NCBI GenBank assembly: GCA_000753455.2
Contig: LM994670.1
Location: forward strand, 421,859 to 485,858
Reading direction: 5' to 3'
DNA from: Clostridium jeddahitimonense
GTDB lineage: Bacteria; Bacillota; Clostridia; Clostridiales; Clostridiaceae
DNA: 64,000 nt
Shown: piece by piece, positions 1-9,404 of the stretch
Layout: each line of letters begins with the position of its first letter
How positions within the stretch are numbered: position 1 is the stretch's first letter
Program-made: the position numbers and the translations under genes
Notes under the pieces: generated by a model
What the model saw: the letters and a program-made list of their open reading frames with translations, nothing else
Databases searched by the model: none
What the model was told of the DNA's origin: nothing

Positions 1-96
1 GAGGGCGGTACAATGGAACCCCTAGCGCATACAACAAGCCTTGGAGAAAGTACAAAAGAAAGATGTTATGAATTAATATCTAATTATATGAAGTAA
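1..96 (+). CDS. C-terminal end of a truncated upstream gene
   Basis: An open frame runs from the window edge to a TAA at 94-96 and encodes 31 residues ending in ELISNYMK. It is followed at once by a strong terminator, so it is the true 3' end of a gene that starts outside the window. The fragment contains GGTMEPLAHTTSLGES but I do not recognise the family, and no function is assigned. Confidence 0.6.
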   Translation, partial: EGGTMEPLAHTTSLGESTKERCYELISNYMK

Positions 97-97
97 T

Positions 98-136
98 AAA
101 AAGCTATAAGACTGTAGAGAGGTCTTATAGCTTTTT
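98..136 (+). terminator. Rho-independent terminator
   Basis: Perfect inverted repeat: arm AAAAAGCTATAAGAC at 98-112, a 9-nt loop, and the complementary arm ending in a T run at 136. It ends the truncated gene at 1-96. The A run on the other side could let it work in both directions. Confidence 0.9.
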
Positions 137-294
137 CCATATAATATAAACTTTATTTTAGTTGCCATATAATAAATACATAATTAACAAAATTGAAATC
201 TATTTGTAATATTTTTGTAACTATACTTTATTTAAGTGTATTGTATATTAAATGTACAAGCTATAAACTAATAAAAGTATATTGGGGAGATAAG

Positions 295-1299
295 ATGAAA
301 AGTTACGAATTAAAAGATAAAAATAGAAGAAATAGAAGATTACATATAAGACGAAAAAGAAGAAGGAAATTAATTAGGGGAATAACATCTATTGGTGTAT
401 TATTGATAATAATTTTTAGTGTTATTAATATTGCTTCAAGTAAAATAGATTATATTTTACAAGCTACGAAGCCTAATGAAGAGCATATTAAAGATGAAGA
501 TATAGAGGGCAACCTAGAAGAAAATATAGAGGACAACTTATCAGATAGTAATTTCTTAGACAATAGTGGGTATTTAGATTTAAAGGATGATCCTTATGCA
601 GATGATGCTGCTATGGTTGCTGAAAATACTAAAGATTTATTAACTGGAACTAAGACATATCCAGTAAGAACTGATGGTAAAAAGGTAGTTTACCTGACTT
701 TTGATGATGGTCCATCTACAACTAACACTCCAGAAATATTGGACATCCTTGATAAATATAATGTTAAAGCAACATTTTTTGTTTTGGGACAATCAATAGA
801 ATCTAATGAAGAGGCTAGAAAAATACTAAAAGAGCAAGTTAAAAGAGGACATGCTATAGCAAATCATACTTATAGCCATGACTACTCATATTTATATCCT
901 AATGGAACTATGAATGTAGATAACATAGTATCAGATATTGAGAAAAATAATGATCTTTTGAAAGAAGCGTTAGGTAAAGATTTTTATACAAGAGTTATTA
1001 GATTTCCAGGTGGGTATTGGTCATGGAATGGACGTGAGTCTATGAAAGATAAGATGATAGAAAAAGGGTATTGTAATATCGATTGGAATGCATTAAATGA
1101 AGATGCTGAAGGTAAAATAAAAAATGCAGAAGAGTTATTCCAGGTAACTAAAGATAATATAGAAGGACTAGGAGAAGATGCAGATAGTATTGTAATCTTA
1201 ATGCATGATACATATGGAAAAGAAGAGACAGTAAAAGCATTACCTCAAGTTATAGAATATTTACAAGCTAAGGGATATGAGTTTAGAACTATTAAGTAG
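295..1299 (+). CDS. Polysaccharide deacetylase (NodB-type), membrane-anchored
   Basis: 334 residues. The ATG at 295 is chosen over an upstream in-frame start at 193 because GGGGAG lies just before it. A very basic N-terminus (RRNRRLHIRRKRRRK) precedes one membrane segment at about residues 38-55, then an acidic linker to about residue 105. The NodB domain shows TFDDGPS (residues 135-141, metal Asp138) and NHTYSH (His191, His195), with RFPGGYW, DWNALNEDA and ILMHD following, so the catalytic set looks complete. Such enzymes remove acetyl groups from N-acetylglucosamine or N-acetylmuramate in the wall, typically raising lysozyme resistance. Peptidoglycan as substrate is inferred from family and topology. 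It is a single-gene unit between two terminators. Confidence 0.88.
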   Translation: MKSYELKDKNRRNRRLHIRRKRRRKLIRGITSIGVLLIIIFSVINIASSKIDYILQATKPNEEHIKDEDIEGNLEENIEDNLSDSNFLDNSGYLDLKDDPYADDAAMVAENTKDLLTGTKTYPVRTDGKKVVYLTFDDGPSTTNTPEILDILDKYNVKATFFVLGQSIESNEEARKILKEQVKRGHAIANHTYSHDYSYLYPNGTMNVDNIVSDIEKNNDLLKEALGKDFYTRVIRFPGGYWSWNGRESMKDKMIEKGYCNIDWNALNEDAEGKIKNAEELFQVTKDNIEGLGEDADSIVILMHDTYGKEETVKALPQVIEYLQAKGYEFRTIK

Positions 1300-1390
1300 G
1301 TAAATTAAATCTTCAAATGAAGCATATTAATGACTTATTTTTTATACTTATATTTTCTTTACATAAAATTTATACTGCTTAATATATAAT

Positions 1391-1433
1391 GATGTCGTTG
1401 AATGAGGAGATTTCTCAGACGACATCTATTTTT
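1391..1433 (+). terminator. Probable terminator hairpin
   Basis: Arms GATGTCGT (1391-1398) and ACGACATC (1419-1426) enclose a smaller TGAG/CTCA stem and are followed by TATTTTTG. It lies between the deacetylase and the efflux adaptor gene. Confidence 0.6.
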
Positions 1434-1462
1434 GTATATTAGGGAGGATATGGTATCGAATT

Positions 1463-2842
1463 ATGATTAACATTACAAATAAAAAGAAGAGTATAGTGAT
1501 ATTAATAGTTATTGTAGTAAGTTTAACTATGGTAGGATTCTTTTTTATTAAGAAAGATACAGCATCAAAAGAAGAAGATTTAGTAAGAGAAAGAGAATAT
1601 GTTGCAAGCATAGGTGATATTACAGTTGGAATTGATGGATCGGGTGTAATAAAACTAAAGAGAGAAGAACAGACATTTAAAGAGGTCGCTGTATTCGGTA
1701 AATATTATGTTAAGGTCGGAGATGCAGTAAAAAAAGGAGATATTTTAGCTGAATTGTCAATGAAAGATTTAGAGGACAAGCAGTCAGAAATTAAGGATAG
1801 ACTTAAAGAGGCTCAAAATGTCTTAAGCAAAGCAAAAAGTGATAAAGAGCTTTTTGAAGCAGAGGCAGATAAAAAGGTTAAAGATATCAGAGGAAATAGC
1901 GAAGCAGTATATAACAGCAAAACAAGTGAAATAAAAGGATTAATTGATAATCTTAATAATAAGATTTCTTCAATAGAAGATAAGATAGTAACCTTAAAAC
2001 AGGAGAAAGAAAAACTAGAATCTGAGGCACAAAATGAAAATAATACTACGAGAATAGATAAAATAAACGAAGAGATATCAGCGTATCAAGAAGAAAGTAA
2101 TAAGCTGAAATCGGACCTTGATATAGAAAAATCAGCTTTATCAGGACTAGAGACAGAGAGAAACAGAGAAGTAGCAAAAGAGAATGAAGATATAGAGTTA
2201 TTAAAAAGACAAAATGAATCTCAGATAAAAAGTCTTCAAGGTGCTTTAGAAAGTGCACAGAATAGCTTTGATAAAATAAACAAAGAGCTTGAAGAGGTCA
2301 ATAGCTTAATAGCTTCACCAAAACTTGAGGCAACTCTTGATGGGGTAGTATTAAGCACACCATATTTACCAGGAGAAACAATTTCAACAGCTAAGCCAGT
2401 TGTAGAAATAGGTGATATGACAAAGCCGGCCCTTACTTTATTTGTAGATTCAATAGATGTTATTGATATTTCTGAGGGGCAAGAAGTTAGTTTCTATGTG
2501 GATGCATACCCTGAAGATACATTTACTGGAAAGGTTGAATCACGTTCTTATGTACAAGATGAGAATAAAAAACTTGAAGTTAGGGTAACTGTAGATGAAA
2601 ATGATGCTGAGTTATTAGAAGGTATGGGAGCATCGGCAACTATCATTATAAAACAGAAAAAAGATATTTTAACTTTATCTAATAAAGCTATAAAGTTAAA
2701 GGATAATAAGCAATGCGTAAAGGTGAGAAATGCAGAGGGGAAAGTTGAAGAACGAGAAATTACAACAGGGTTTTCAGATGGACGTATTAGTGAAATACTA
2801 AGTGGTCTAAATGATAAGGAAGTTGTAATAAGTGAGGGATAG
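1463..2842 (+). CDS. HlyD/MacA-family efflux adaptor
   Basis: 459 residues. One N-terminal membrane segment (about 9-28), then a lipoyl-like half-motif (GDAVKKGDILAELS, about 87-100), a long charged coiled coil (about 100-280), the returning lipoyl half (ATLDGVVLSTPYLPGE) and a beta-barrel/membrane-proximal part. This is the usual order in membrane fusion proteins working with MacB-type ABC permeases. GGGAGG at 1442-1447 is about 15 nt from the ATG, which is long, so the start is slightly uncertain. It is the first gene of an apparent operon with permease, lipoprotein, ATPase and a two-component system. In a Gram-positive cell it would bridge membrane and wall; the substrate is unknown. Confidence 0.85.
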   Translation: MINITNKKKSIVILIVIVVSLTMVGFFFIKKDTASKEEDLVREREYVASIGDITVGIDGSGVIKLKREEQTFKEVAVFGKYYVKVGDAVKKGDILAELSMKDLEDKQSEIKDRLKEAQNVLSKAKSDKELFEAEADKKVKDIRGNSEAVYNSKTSEIKGLIDNLNNKISSIEDKIVTLKQEKEKLESEAQNENNTTRIDKINEEISAYQEESNKLKSDLDIEKSALSGLETERNREVAKENEDIELLKRQNESQIKSLQGALESAQNSFDKINKELEEVNSLIASPKLEATLDGVVLSTPYLPGETISTAKPVVEIGDMTKPALTLFVDSIDVIDISEGQEVSFYVDAYPEDTFTGKVESRSYVQDENKKLEVRVTVDENDAELLEGMGASATIIIKQKKDILTLSNKAIKLKDNKQCVKVRNAEGKVEEREITTGFSDGRISEILSGLNDKEVVISEG

Positions 2843-2844
2843 CA

Positions 2845-4050
2845 ATGAAGAGTATTGAACTATTACGCATGGTATGGATAAATATGATGCAAAACAAATT
2901 CAAGGTAATATTAACCTCCCTTGGAATTATTGTTGGGACTATGACAATTGTTCTTGTTATTGCTATAGGACAAGGAGCTGAGCAGCAGGCAGCAGCACAA
3001 TTTTCAGGATTATCTGCAGACACTATATATGTAAATTTAAATTATGCAGCAATGGGTGGAGAGTTTGATTTTACAAAGATTGAACGACTTACAGAGGAAA
3101 ATTTAAATCAGATTAAAGAAGAAAGTACAGCATTAAGTGATATATATTTGCGGGCTGAAACAACTAAAGAGGTAGGTATTGGAAGGCAGAAAGAGTATCT
3201 ATCTATTGTAGGAGTTACAGAGGGGTATGCAGATGTTTCAAATTTACTTTTTTCTATGGGCTCTGACTTTTCCATTGATGATTTAGAAGAAGGCACTAAT
3301 GTAGCTGTAATAGGAAATGGTATAGTAGAGAAATATTTTACAAGTGAGGCAGATGCTCTTGGGCAAAAGATAAAAATCGGTGAAAATAGATATGAAATTA
3401 TTGGAGTTCTTCAGCGTAATGAAGATGGTCTTCAAGGTATGAATCATGATAACAGTATATATATACCATATACGACATTGAAGGAAAATAAAATATTAGA
3501 TGATATGGTAATACCGCAAATGGTTGGAAAAGCAAAAAAACTGAATATGGTGAAACTTGCAATGAAGGAGATAGAGAGTACACTTGATTATTATTTGAAT
3601 GATAGCAATTCATATATAGTTGAAGATGCAGGTAGCAGAATAGATGCTGCAACACAATCAGCACGTACTATGAAACTATTGCTCGTTTCCGTAGCTACTA
3701 TAGTATTGATAGTTGGCGGTATAGGTATAATGAATGTGCTATTTGTTACTATAAAGGAACGAACTAAGGAGATTGGAGTGTTAAAGGCCTTAGGAAGTAC
3801 AAGCAAAGATATAATGTTACAGTTTTTACTGGAATCAGTTTCGATTGGAGTATTTGGTGGAGCTGTTGGGATAATTCTCAGTCTTGGTGCAATGAACTTT
3901 ATGGTATATACAGATTTACCGATAGCTCAATCTATAGAAGGGAAGGTAATTGCCTTTATATTTGCAGTTTTAACAAGTACAGTATTTGGATTTTATCCTG
4001 CGTATAAGGCTTCACAGTTAAGACCAGTAGAAGCCCTTAGTTATGAATAG
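2845..4050 (+). CDS. MacB/FtsX-type ABC transporter permease
   Basis: 401 residues. An N-terminal membrane segment (about 20-42, ILTSLGIIVGTMTIVLVIAI) is followed by a large extracytoplasmic domain (about 45-270) and three C-terminal helices with the FtsX signature (VGGIGIMNVLFVTIKERTKE, then GVLKALGSTS). The ATPase domain fused in Gram-negative MacB is absent here and is encoded separately at 4647. The start lies 2 nt after the adaptor stop, with GAGGGAT just upstream, which points to translational coupling. It probably exports a peptide or antibiotic-like substrate, or acts as a mechanotransmitter; the sequence does not decide. Confidence 0.88.
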   Translation: MKSIELLRMVWINMMQNKFKVILTSLGIIVGTMTIVLVIAIGQGAEQQAAAQFSGLSADTIYVNLNYAAMGGEFDFTKIERLTEENLNQIKEESTALSDIYLRAETTKEVGIGRQKEYLSIVGVTEGYADVSNLLFSMGSDFSIDDLEEGTNVAVIGNGIVEKYFTSEADALGQKIKIGENRYEIIGVLQRNEDGLQGMNHDNSIYIPYTTLKENKILDDMVIPQMVGKAKKLNMVKLAMKEIESTLDYYLNDSNSYIVEDAGSRIDAATQSARTMKLLLVSVATIVLIVGGIGIMNVLFVTIKERTKEIGVLKALGSTSKDIMLQFLLESVSIGVFGGAVGIILSLGAMNFMVYTDLPIAQSIEGKVIAFIFAVLTSTVFGFYPAYKASQLRPVEALSYE

Positions 4051-4137
4051 GAAATTCCTTTAATTAAATAAGAATTATAGTAAATAGATATTAGATAAAA
4101 TTTAATTTTAATTGGTAGTTAGGAAAGGAAGATAGTT

Positions 4138-4644
4138 ATGAAGAAATTTTTATCAATTACACTTAGTATTTTAATGACATTTTTTATAACAGGCTGTGGA
4201 AGTAAACAAAAAGAGGCGCCTATGAACAATGATCCAGAAAATAGTAATATAACTAATATGGAGGACTATGAACTTTATTATGGAAAGATATCATCTGTTG
4301 CAGGGAATGAGATTGAAGTTAGCATTGCCAAAGACCCATATGAAAATTTAGAAGGACAAGATTCTCAAAATAATGATGATATGATAGATGGTTCGATGGC
4401 TATGACTACGTCAAGTGAAGCTACTTTAGCTGATGGAAATAATGAAGATCAAGGTGGAGCAAAAGATAGAATAGAGATGGAATACACAGGTGAAACTAAG
4501 AGCTTTACTATACCAGCAGGGGCAAAAATTACTGAAGGTCTTGGTCAAGAAGGAAAAATATCTTCATTGAAAAAAGGCTCTGTTATCATGATTCTTGCAA
4601 ATAAGGAAAGTGGCGTTGTTGCTGACGTTACAATTATGGACTAG
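4138..4644 (+). CDS. Small lipoprotein of the efflux operon
   Basis: 168 residues with a clear lipoprotein signal: basic start MKKF, a hydrophobic stretch and lipobox ITGC (Cys20). The mature part is acidic and rich in N, D, E and M. It ends in a short beta-rich segment (about 30-70 and 120-168) that resembles a small OB/barrel-like fold, but I cannot name a family. GGAAAGGAAG precedes the ATG. It sits between the permease and ATPase genes, and the ATPase ATG is 2 nt past its stop, so it is probably an accessory part of the same exporter. Its partner and ligand are unknown. Confidence 0.75.
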   Translation: MKKFLSITLSILMTFFITGCGSKQKEAPMNNDPENSNITNMEDYELYYGKISSVAGNEIEVSIAKDPYENLEGQDSQNNDDMIDGSMAMTTSSEATLADGNNEDQGGAKDRIEMEYTGETKSFTIPAGAKITEGLGQEGKISSLKKGSVIMILANKESGVVADVTIMD

Positions 4645-4646
4645 AT

Positions 4647-5309
4647 ATGATTACATTAAAAGATATAAATAAGTTCTATGTTATGGGAGAAAATAAATTA
4701 CATGTTCTTAAAGATGTAAATCTTAATGTTGAAGATGGTGAATTTGTTACTATTCTTGGAGCTTCAGGCTCAGGAAAATCTACACTTATGAATATAATTG
4801 GTTGTATGGATACTATGGATAGTGGTACCTATTCTATTGGAGATAAAGAAGTACATCTATGTAGTGATGATGAGTTGGCTAGAATAAGAAATGAAAAGAT
4901 TGGTTTTATTTTTCAAAAGTATCATCTAATACCTCAATATAATGTATTGCAAAATGTATTGATGCCTTTATTAATTAGGGGAATGGCAAGAAAAGAGGCA
5001 ATTGATGTAGCGGAAGAAAATATAAAGATGGTAGGCTTATGGGATAGAATTCACCATAAACCAAATGAACTTTCAGGTGGTCAACAGCAAAGAGTAGCAA
5101 TAGCACGAGCTCTTGTAACAAAGCCAGAAATACTTTTAGCTGATGAGCCTACTGGTGCCCTTGACTCAAAAACGGGAAAAGAAATATTAGAGCTTTTCAA
5201 GGAGTTAAATGAAGCTGGAAACACAATTGTTCAAATAAGTCATGATATTAATGTAGCAAGGGCTGGTAAAAGAATTGTATATTTAGAAGATGGTATACTA
5301 AGAGAATAG
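4647..5309 (+). CDS. ABC transporter ATP-binding protein (MacB/LolD type)
   Basis: 220 residues with a complete ATPase: Walker A GASGSGKST (about 37-45), Q-loop FIFQKYHLIPQ, signature LSGGQQQR, Walker B ILLADEP followed by TGALDSKTG, and the switch histidine in QISHD. The GALDS motif after Walker B is typical of the MacB/LolD/FtsE group, matching the FtsX-type permease at 2845. No separate ribosome binding site is obvious; the gene starts 2 nt after the lipoprotein stop, so it is probably translated by coupling. It powers the exporter encoded upstream. Confidence 0.92.
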   Translation: MITLKDINKFYVMGENKLHVLKDVNLNVEDGEFVTILGASGSGKSTLMNIIGCMDTMDSGTYSIGDKEVHLCSDDELARIRNEKIGFIFQKYHLIPQYNVLQNVLMPLLIRGMARKEAIDVAEENIKMVGLWDRIHHKPNELSGGQQQRVAIARALVTKPEILLADEPTGALDSKTGKEILELFKELNEAGNTIVQISHDINVARAGKRIVYLEDGILRE

Positions 5310-5351
5310 ACATTATATTTTATAACTTTTACATTAATATGGGGTGAAAAA

Positions 5352-6038
5352 ATGCGGATTTTAATTGTGGAGGATGAGAGAACTCTTTGCGATTCTCTTG
5401 CAGAAGGTTTTAAGATTAATGGTTATGCAGTAGATACTTGCTTTGATGGTGAGTCTGCAGAAGAAAAGGCTTTTACTGAAGATTACGATATGATTATATT
5501 AGATTTAAATCTTCCTAAATTAGATGGGTTAGAGGTTTTAAAGAGAGTTAGAGAAGTGAATAAAAAGGTAAATATCATTATTTTAACAGCACGTGGAGGC
5601 ATAGAGGATAAAGTTAGAGGTCTTGATTTAGGTGCCAATGATTATTTAACAAAGCCTTTTCATTTTGCAGAGCTTGATGCTCGTGTTCGCTCTTTACTAA
5701 GACGCAAAATTATTCAAGAAGATACTATAATTCATTGTGGAGAATTAAGCTTTGATACTCTATCAAGGAGTGCTTTGGTTGGGAATACACATATTCCGCT
5801 TACAAATAAGGAGACAGCTTTACTTGAATATCTTATTTTAAATAAAGGTATTGTTGTTACAGGACAGGAATTGCTAAATCATGTATGGGATGGAAGTGTA
5901 GATGAATTTTCAAATTCTGTACGGATGCATATTTCATCATTACGCAGGAAATTAAAATCAAAACTCTGCTTTGATCCTATCCAGAATATTATTGGCAAAG
6001 GCTATATACTCAGAGAGGAGAAGTGGAATGAAAAATAA
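5352..6038 (+). CDS. OmpR-family response regulator
   Basis: 228 residues. Receiver domain at 1-115 with the acidic pocket ED (7-8), phospho-acceptor Asp51 in IILDLNLPKLDG, Thr in ILTARG and Lys in TKPF. The C-terminal winged helix (about 128-225) has VRMHISSLRRKL and IIGKGYIL. GGGGTGAAAA lies before the ATG. Its last 11 nt overlap the sensor kinase gene, so the two are coupled. It follows the ABC exporter genes by 42 nt and probably controls them, as in peptide-sensing efflux modules of Firmicutes; that is inferred from position. Confidence 0.92.
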   Translation: MRILIVEDERTLCDSLAEGFKINGYAVDTCFDGESAEEKAFTEDYDMIILDLNLPKLDGLEVLKRVREVNKKVNIIILTARGGIEDKVRGLDLGANDYLTKPFHFAELDARVRSLLRRKIIQEDTIIHCGELSFDTLSRSALVGNTHIPLTNKETALLEYLILNKGIVVTGQELLNHVWDGSVDEFSNSVRMHISSLRRKLKSKLCFDPIQNIIGKGYILREEKWNEK

Positions 6039-7149
6039 AAAAATGTCACTTCGTATAAAGCTGACATTTACATCTATTGTGATATTAACTTCTATGTGTA
6101 TATTATTAACTATGACAGCAATTTACTCAGCTAGTTTTATAACCAATAGTGTAAATAGTCTCTTACCTGAGGATTCTCAGTATATACAAGAACCAACTAG
6201 TAGCTATGCTGCAATTAGCACTGCACCATCTACAGAAGCGGCAACAAAAACTTTTCGTATTAATAATATTACAGTTATGTTTATTTTAATAGTAGTTGGA
6301 TCATATATGACTTATTATTTTTCAAGCAAGGCATTAAAGCCCCTTGAGAGGTTGAATGATGAGATTAATAAGATTAATGTAAATAACTTAAATGTTAATA
6401 TAGAATTACAAAATACAGGGAATGAGATAGATCAGTTAACCCAATCTTTTAACACTATGACTTCTAAACTTCATAATTCATATATACTTCAGAAGAACTT
6501 TTCTGCTAATGCCGCTCACGAGCTTCGAACGCCTCTGGCAGTTATTCAGACAAAGATAGATGTATTTAAGATGAAAAAGCGCTCTATTGAAGAATATGAT
6601 GAGTTTTTAGCTACAATTGAAGAAAATACAGTACGACTTTCTGGAATAGTGAAGGGTCTACTTAATTTTACAAATGAACAAGTCGTAGATATGACACAGC
6701 AGGTTAATATTAAGGATATAGTTGAGGAAGTGCTATATGAACTAGAAGATGAAGCAATTAGGAATAATATAGATATATCATTAAAAGGTGATAATACTGT
6801 AGTGAATGGTAACGATGGATTGTTACAGCAAGCTATTTATAATTTAATAGAAAATGCAATTAAGTATAATAATAAAGATGGAAAAATTGAAGTAGAAATA
6901 TTAAAAAAGGATAATACTATTATTTTAAGAGTTTCTGATACAGGAATAGGAATTCCAGATGAAATGAAAGAGAGAGTTTTTCAGCCATTATTTCGAGTAG
7001 ATGAATCAAGAAGTAGAGATATTGCTGGTAGTGGTCTTGGTCTTGCTATTGTAAAAAATATAATTGAAAAGCATGGAGGGATAATTAAGGTAGAAGATAA
7101 TATTCCTCAAGGGACATGTTTTGAAGTAATATTTAAAGACTTGAGATAA
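6028..7149 (+). CDS. Sensor histidine kinase
   Basis: 373 residues from ATG 6028, chosen over an upstream in-frame start because GAGAGGAG sits just before it and the resulting 11-nt overlap with the regulator gene is typical. Two membrane segments (about 12-35 and 80-100) flank a short Ser/Thr-rich outer loop of about 45 residues. A HAMP-like region follows, then the H-box SANAAHELRTPL (His164), the N-box NLIENAIKYN, and G-boxes DTGIGIP and GSGLGLAIVKN. The small sensor loop suggests sensing at or within the membrane. It is paired with the regulator at 5352 and probably controls the exporter operon. Confidence 0.92.
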   Translation: MKNKKMSLRIKLTFTSIVILTSMCILLTMTAIYSASFITNSVNSLLPEDSQYIQEPTSSYAAISTAPSTEAATKTFRINNITVMFILIVVGSYMTYYFSSKALKPLERLNDEINKINVNNLNVNIELQNTGNEIDQLTQSFNTMTSKLHNSYILQKNFSANAAHELRTPLAVIQTKIDVFKMKKRSIEEYDEFLATIEENTVRLSGIVKGLLNFTNEQVVDMTQQVNIKDIVEEVLYELEDEAIRNNIDISLKGDNTVVNGNDGLLQQAIYNLIENAIKYNNKDGKIEVEILKKDNTIILRVSDTGIGIPDEMKERVFQPLFRVDESRSRDIAGSGLGLAIVKNIIEKHGGIIKVEDNIPQGTCFEVIFKDLR

Positions 7150-7258
7150 ACTAATTAATAAATCAATTATTATATTTAGTATAATCTACTTAAGATATAA
7201 TTAAAATAATCATTAGTATTACTTATCCCAAATAATGGGGAATGTAATGCCAGGGGCT

Positions 7259-7294
7259 AAGTCAAGATGTTTAAATAAATATCTTGGCTTTTTT
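7259..7294 (+). terminator. Rho-independent terminator
   Basis: AAGTCAAGATGTTTA (7259-7273) pairs, with two G-U pairs, with TAAATATCTTGGCTT (7276-7290), followed by T's. It closes the efflux/two-component operon. Confidence 0.8.
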
Positions 7295-7416
7295 CATTTC
7301 TGTTAGTATAGTTTCATTATTTAAACTGGCTACAATAAGGAAATTATATCACCAATAATGTTACATAGGAATAAAATATTGTAAAAATACATTTATATAA
7401 AGAGGTGATATATCAG

Positions 7417-8355
7417 ATGGATCAATCACTTATATTAGTAATTTGTATGGTAATTTCGGCAATAGTATTACTTCTACGTTGGTGGTGGAAACGCAGAAAA
7501 TTAGCAATAGAAAAAGTAAAGGAAAGAACTGATGAACAAAAGTTAAAAGATATAAATGAAGCATTAAATTTATATGGTTTTTTATTCGATGTAGAGAAAG
7601 ATATTGTTTATTCAAGCATGTATCCACCGCAGAGAAAGCTTGGATACTGTAAACTTTATGATGAATTAGCTCCCTCATTAAATATGATTATAGATTGTGA
7701 ACCAATTTATTTTCAGTATGATGGGAGAAGGTGGCTTATTGAGTTTTGGAAAGGCCAATATGGTATGACAACTGGTGGTGAAGTTGGGGTATATGTAACG
7801 GACAAGAAGGATATTGATATACCAGGTGTTTTCTCAGGAACTTTCTATGAGAGTGTATCTGATTATGAACTTTTACAAATGCAATATACTTTAAAGAAGA
7901 ATGGAAAGAAAATAATTAAAAGAGGAGAAAAGCACTGGTGGTTAACAGGATTTGATGTAGGAATATTTTCTGAGCCAGAGCAATTATCTTTAGAGATTCA
8001 AATTATTTTCCCATATTGGGGTATGCAAAAAGCTTTTATTAGTGGTCTTGATTATGCCGGATATAAGGCTAATGATGTTACTATAGATGGTAGAATGGTA
8101 AAGATAGTTTTCAAAAGCCCTAAAACCAAGCAGCCACAGAAATACAATAAATTGATAGTAGCATTTATTCAAATACTCAATAGATTTTATTGTAATTTAT
8201 TTAATTTGGTAACTAAAGATTTTACACGTACAATTGACAAGATTGATTTCTTACGAATTTATTATCCTATATTATTTAGACTTATTGCTAATAGCAATAG
8301 AAGTAAAAAAATAGAGAAGCTTTATGAAGATATACAAAAATCTTTAAAGGGGTAG
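7417..8355 (+). CDS. DUF4474-type membrane-anchored protein
   Basis: 312 residues from ATG 7417, which has AGAGGTG nine nt upstream; a GTG at 7405 overlaps that site and is less likely. A membrane segment (about 4-22) is followed by a WWWKRRK basic anchor, then a soluble domain at about 35-220 beginning DINEALNLYGFLFDVEKDIVYS and containing FEYDGRRW-like and GEVGVYV stretches. This fits the DUF4474 family as I remember it, which has no known activity. The tail (about 240-312) is basic and hydrophobic. It lies 9 nt upstream of the metallophosphoesterase gene, so the two probably act together. No catalytic motif is visible. Confidence 0.7.
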   Translation: MDQSLILVICMVISAIVLLLRWWWKRRKLAIEKVKERTDEQKLKDINEALNLYGFLFDVEKDIVYSSMYPPQRKLGYCKLYDELAPSLNMIIDCEPIYFQYDGRRWLIEFWKGQYGMTTGGEVGVYVTDKKDIDIPGVFSGTFYESVSDYELLQMQYTLKKNGKKIIKRGEKHWWLTGFDVGIFSEPEQLSLEIQIIFPYWGMQKAFISGLDYAGYKANDVTIDGRMVKIVFKSPKTKQPQKYNKLIVAFIQILNRFYCNLFNLVTKDFTRTIDKIDFLRIYYPILFRLIANSNRSKKIEKLYEDIQKSLKG

Positions 8356-8364
8356 GGGAATAGT

Positions 8365-9270
8365 ATGAATAGAATAAAAACTCTATCAAAAGCTTATGAG
8401 AAAGCAATAGTTATTCCTTATGATTTAAATTCTAAGTTTGTTATGATGAGCGATTGTCATAGAGGGATTGGAAATTGGGGAGATAATTTTTTAGCTAATC
8501 AACATCTTTTTTGGGCAGCGTTAAATTACTATTATGAAGGAGGATTTACCTATATTGAATTAGGTGATGGTGATGAACTTTGGGAAAATAGAAATATGAA
8601 GGAGATTATTCAACTCCATAGTAATGCCTTTTGGTTGATGGCTGAATTTTATAATGCAAATAGGTTATATATGCTTTATGGAAATCACGATAAAGAAAAG
8701 AAAAACGAAAGATTATTTAGTCGGAATTGTACAGAGTATTACTGTGAGACTAGAAAAGAGGTTTGTCCTCTTTTTCCTTCAATGAAGGTTTATGAAGGAT
8801 TAATTTTAGAAGATGAAGATAATGGCAATAGAATTTTTCTTACTCATGGAAATCAAGGAGATTTTATTAATGATAGAGCTTGGAGGTTAGGAAGGTTCTT
8901 AGTAAGATATTTTTGGAGAATATTAGAGCTTTGGGGGATTAGGGATCCAACAAGAGCTGGCAAAAACTATAATAAAAAGAACAAAATTGAGAAAAGGTTA
9001 ATGAAGTGGACAGAGGATGAAGATAAAATGTTGATAGCAGGTCATACACATAGACCTAGTTTCCCTAAAGTTGGAGAGCCAATGTATTTCAATGACGGAA
9101 GTTGCGTTCATCCAAGATGCATTACATCAATAGAGATTGAAAAAGGGGAAATTAGTTTAGTTAAATGGAGTATGATGACAAGACAAGATAGAAGCTTGTA
9201 TGTAGAAAGAGAAGTACTAGAAGGACCAGTAAAGATAGATGATTTTTTCAAAGGTAGAGAACAAAAATAA
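8365..9270 (+). CDS. Metallophosphoesterase (calcineurin-like)
   Basis: 301 residues. It carries the di-metal phosphoesterase motifs in order: MSDCHRG (DxH), GDGDELWE (GDxxD), YGNHDK (GNHD), THGNQGD and AGHTHRP (GHTH). AGGGGTAGGGGA precedes the ATG. Fold and spacing resemble the LpxH/UDP-diacylglucosamine-hydrolase-like group, but Clostridia lack lipid A, so the substrate is probably another phosphodiester or a pyrophosphate on a lipid or nucleotide. No membrane segment is seen. It is transcribed with the DUF4474 gene and ends before a strong terminator. Confidence 0.85.
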   Translation: MNRIKTLSKAYEKAIVIPYDLNSKFVMMSDCHRGIGNWGDNFLANQHLFWAALNYYYEGGFTYIELGDGDELWENRNMKEIIQLHSNAFWLMAEFYNANRLYMLYGNHDKEKKNERLFSRNCTEYYCETRKEVCPLFPSMKVYEGLILEDEDNGNRIFLTHGNQGDFINDRAWRLGRFLVRYFWRILELWGIRDPTRAGKNYNKKNKIEKRLMKWTEDEDKMLIAGHTHRPSFPKVGEPMYFNDGSCVHPRCITSIEIEKGEISLVKWSMMTRQDRSLYVEREVLEGPVKIDDFFKGREQK

Positions 9271-9342
9271 GAGGTTAGTGAGACGGAACTGAAATTAAAT
9301 AAGAGATACTTTAATATAAATAACTTTTTAAGCTTATTAAGA

Positions 9343-9377
9343 ATTACTGAAAATTTTGATTTTCAGTAATTTTTTTG
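9343..9377 (+). terminator. Rho-independent terminator
   Basis: ATTACTGAAAA at 9343-9353 pairs perfectly with TTTTCAGTAAT at 9360-9370, followed by a T run. It ends the DUF4474/phosphoesterase unit and marks the left edge of the decayed mobile-element region. Confidence 0.9.
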
Positions 9378-9404
9378 TTAAAAAAATATAAAAAATAAAT
9401 GTAA

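Noticed and set aside
193..294. N-terminal extension of the deacetylase from the start at 193
   Set aside because: The start at 295 has a GGGGAG ribosome binding site and gives a normal basic anchor; the upstream start has none and would put an odd hydrophobic stretch before it.
2046..2258. Minus-strand ORF of 70 codons within the efflux adaptor gene
   Set aside because: It lies antisense to the coiled-coil coding region, has no ribosome binding site, and its hydrophobic sequence follows from the A-rich codons on the other strand.
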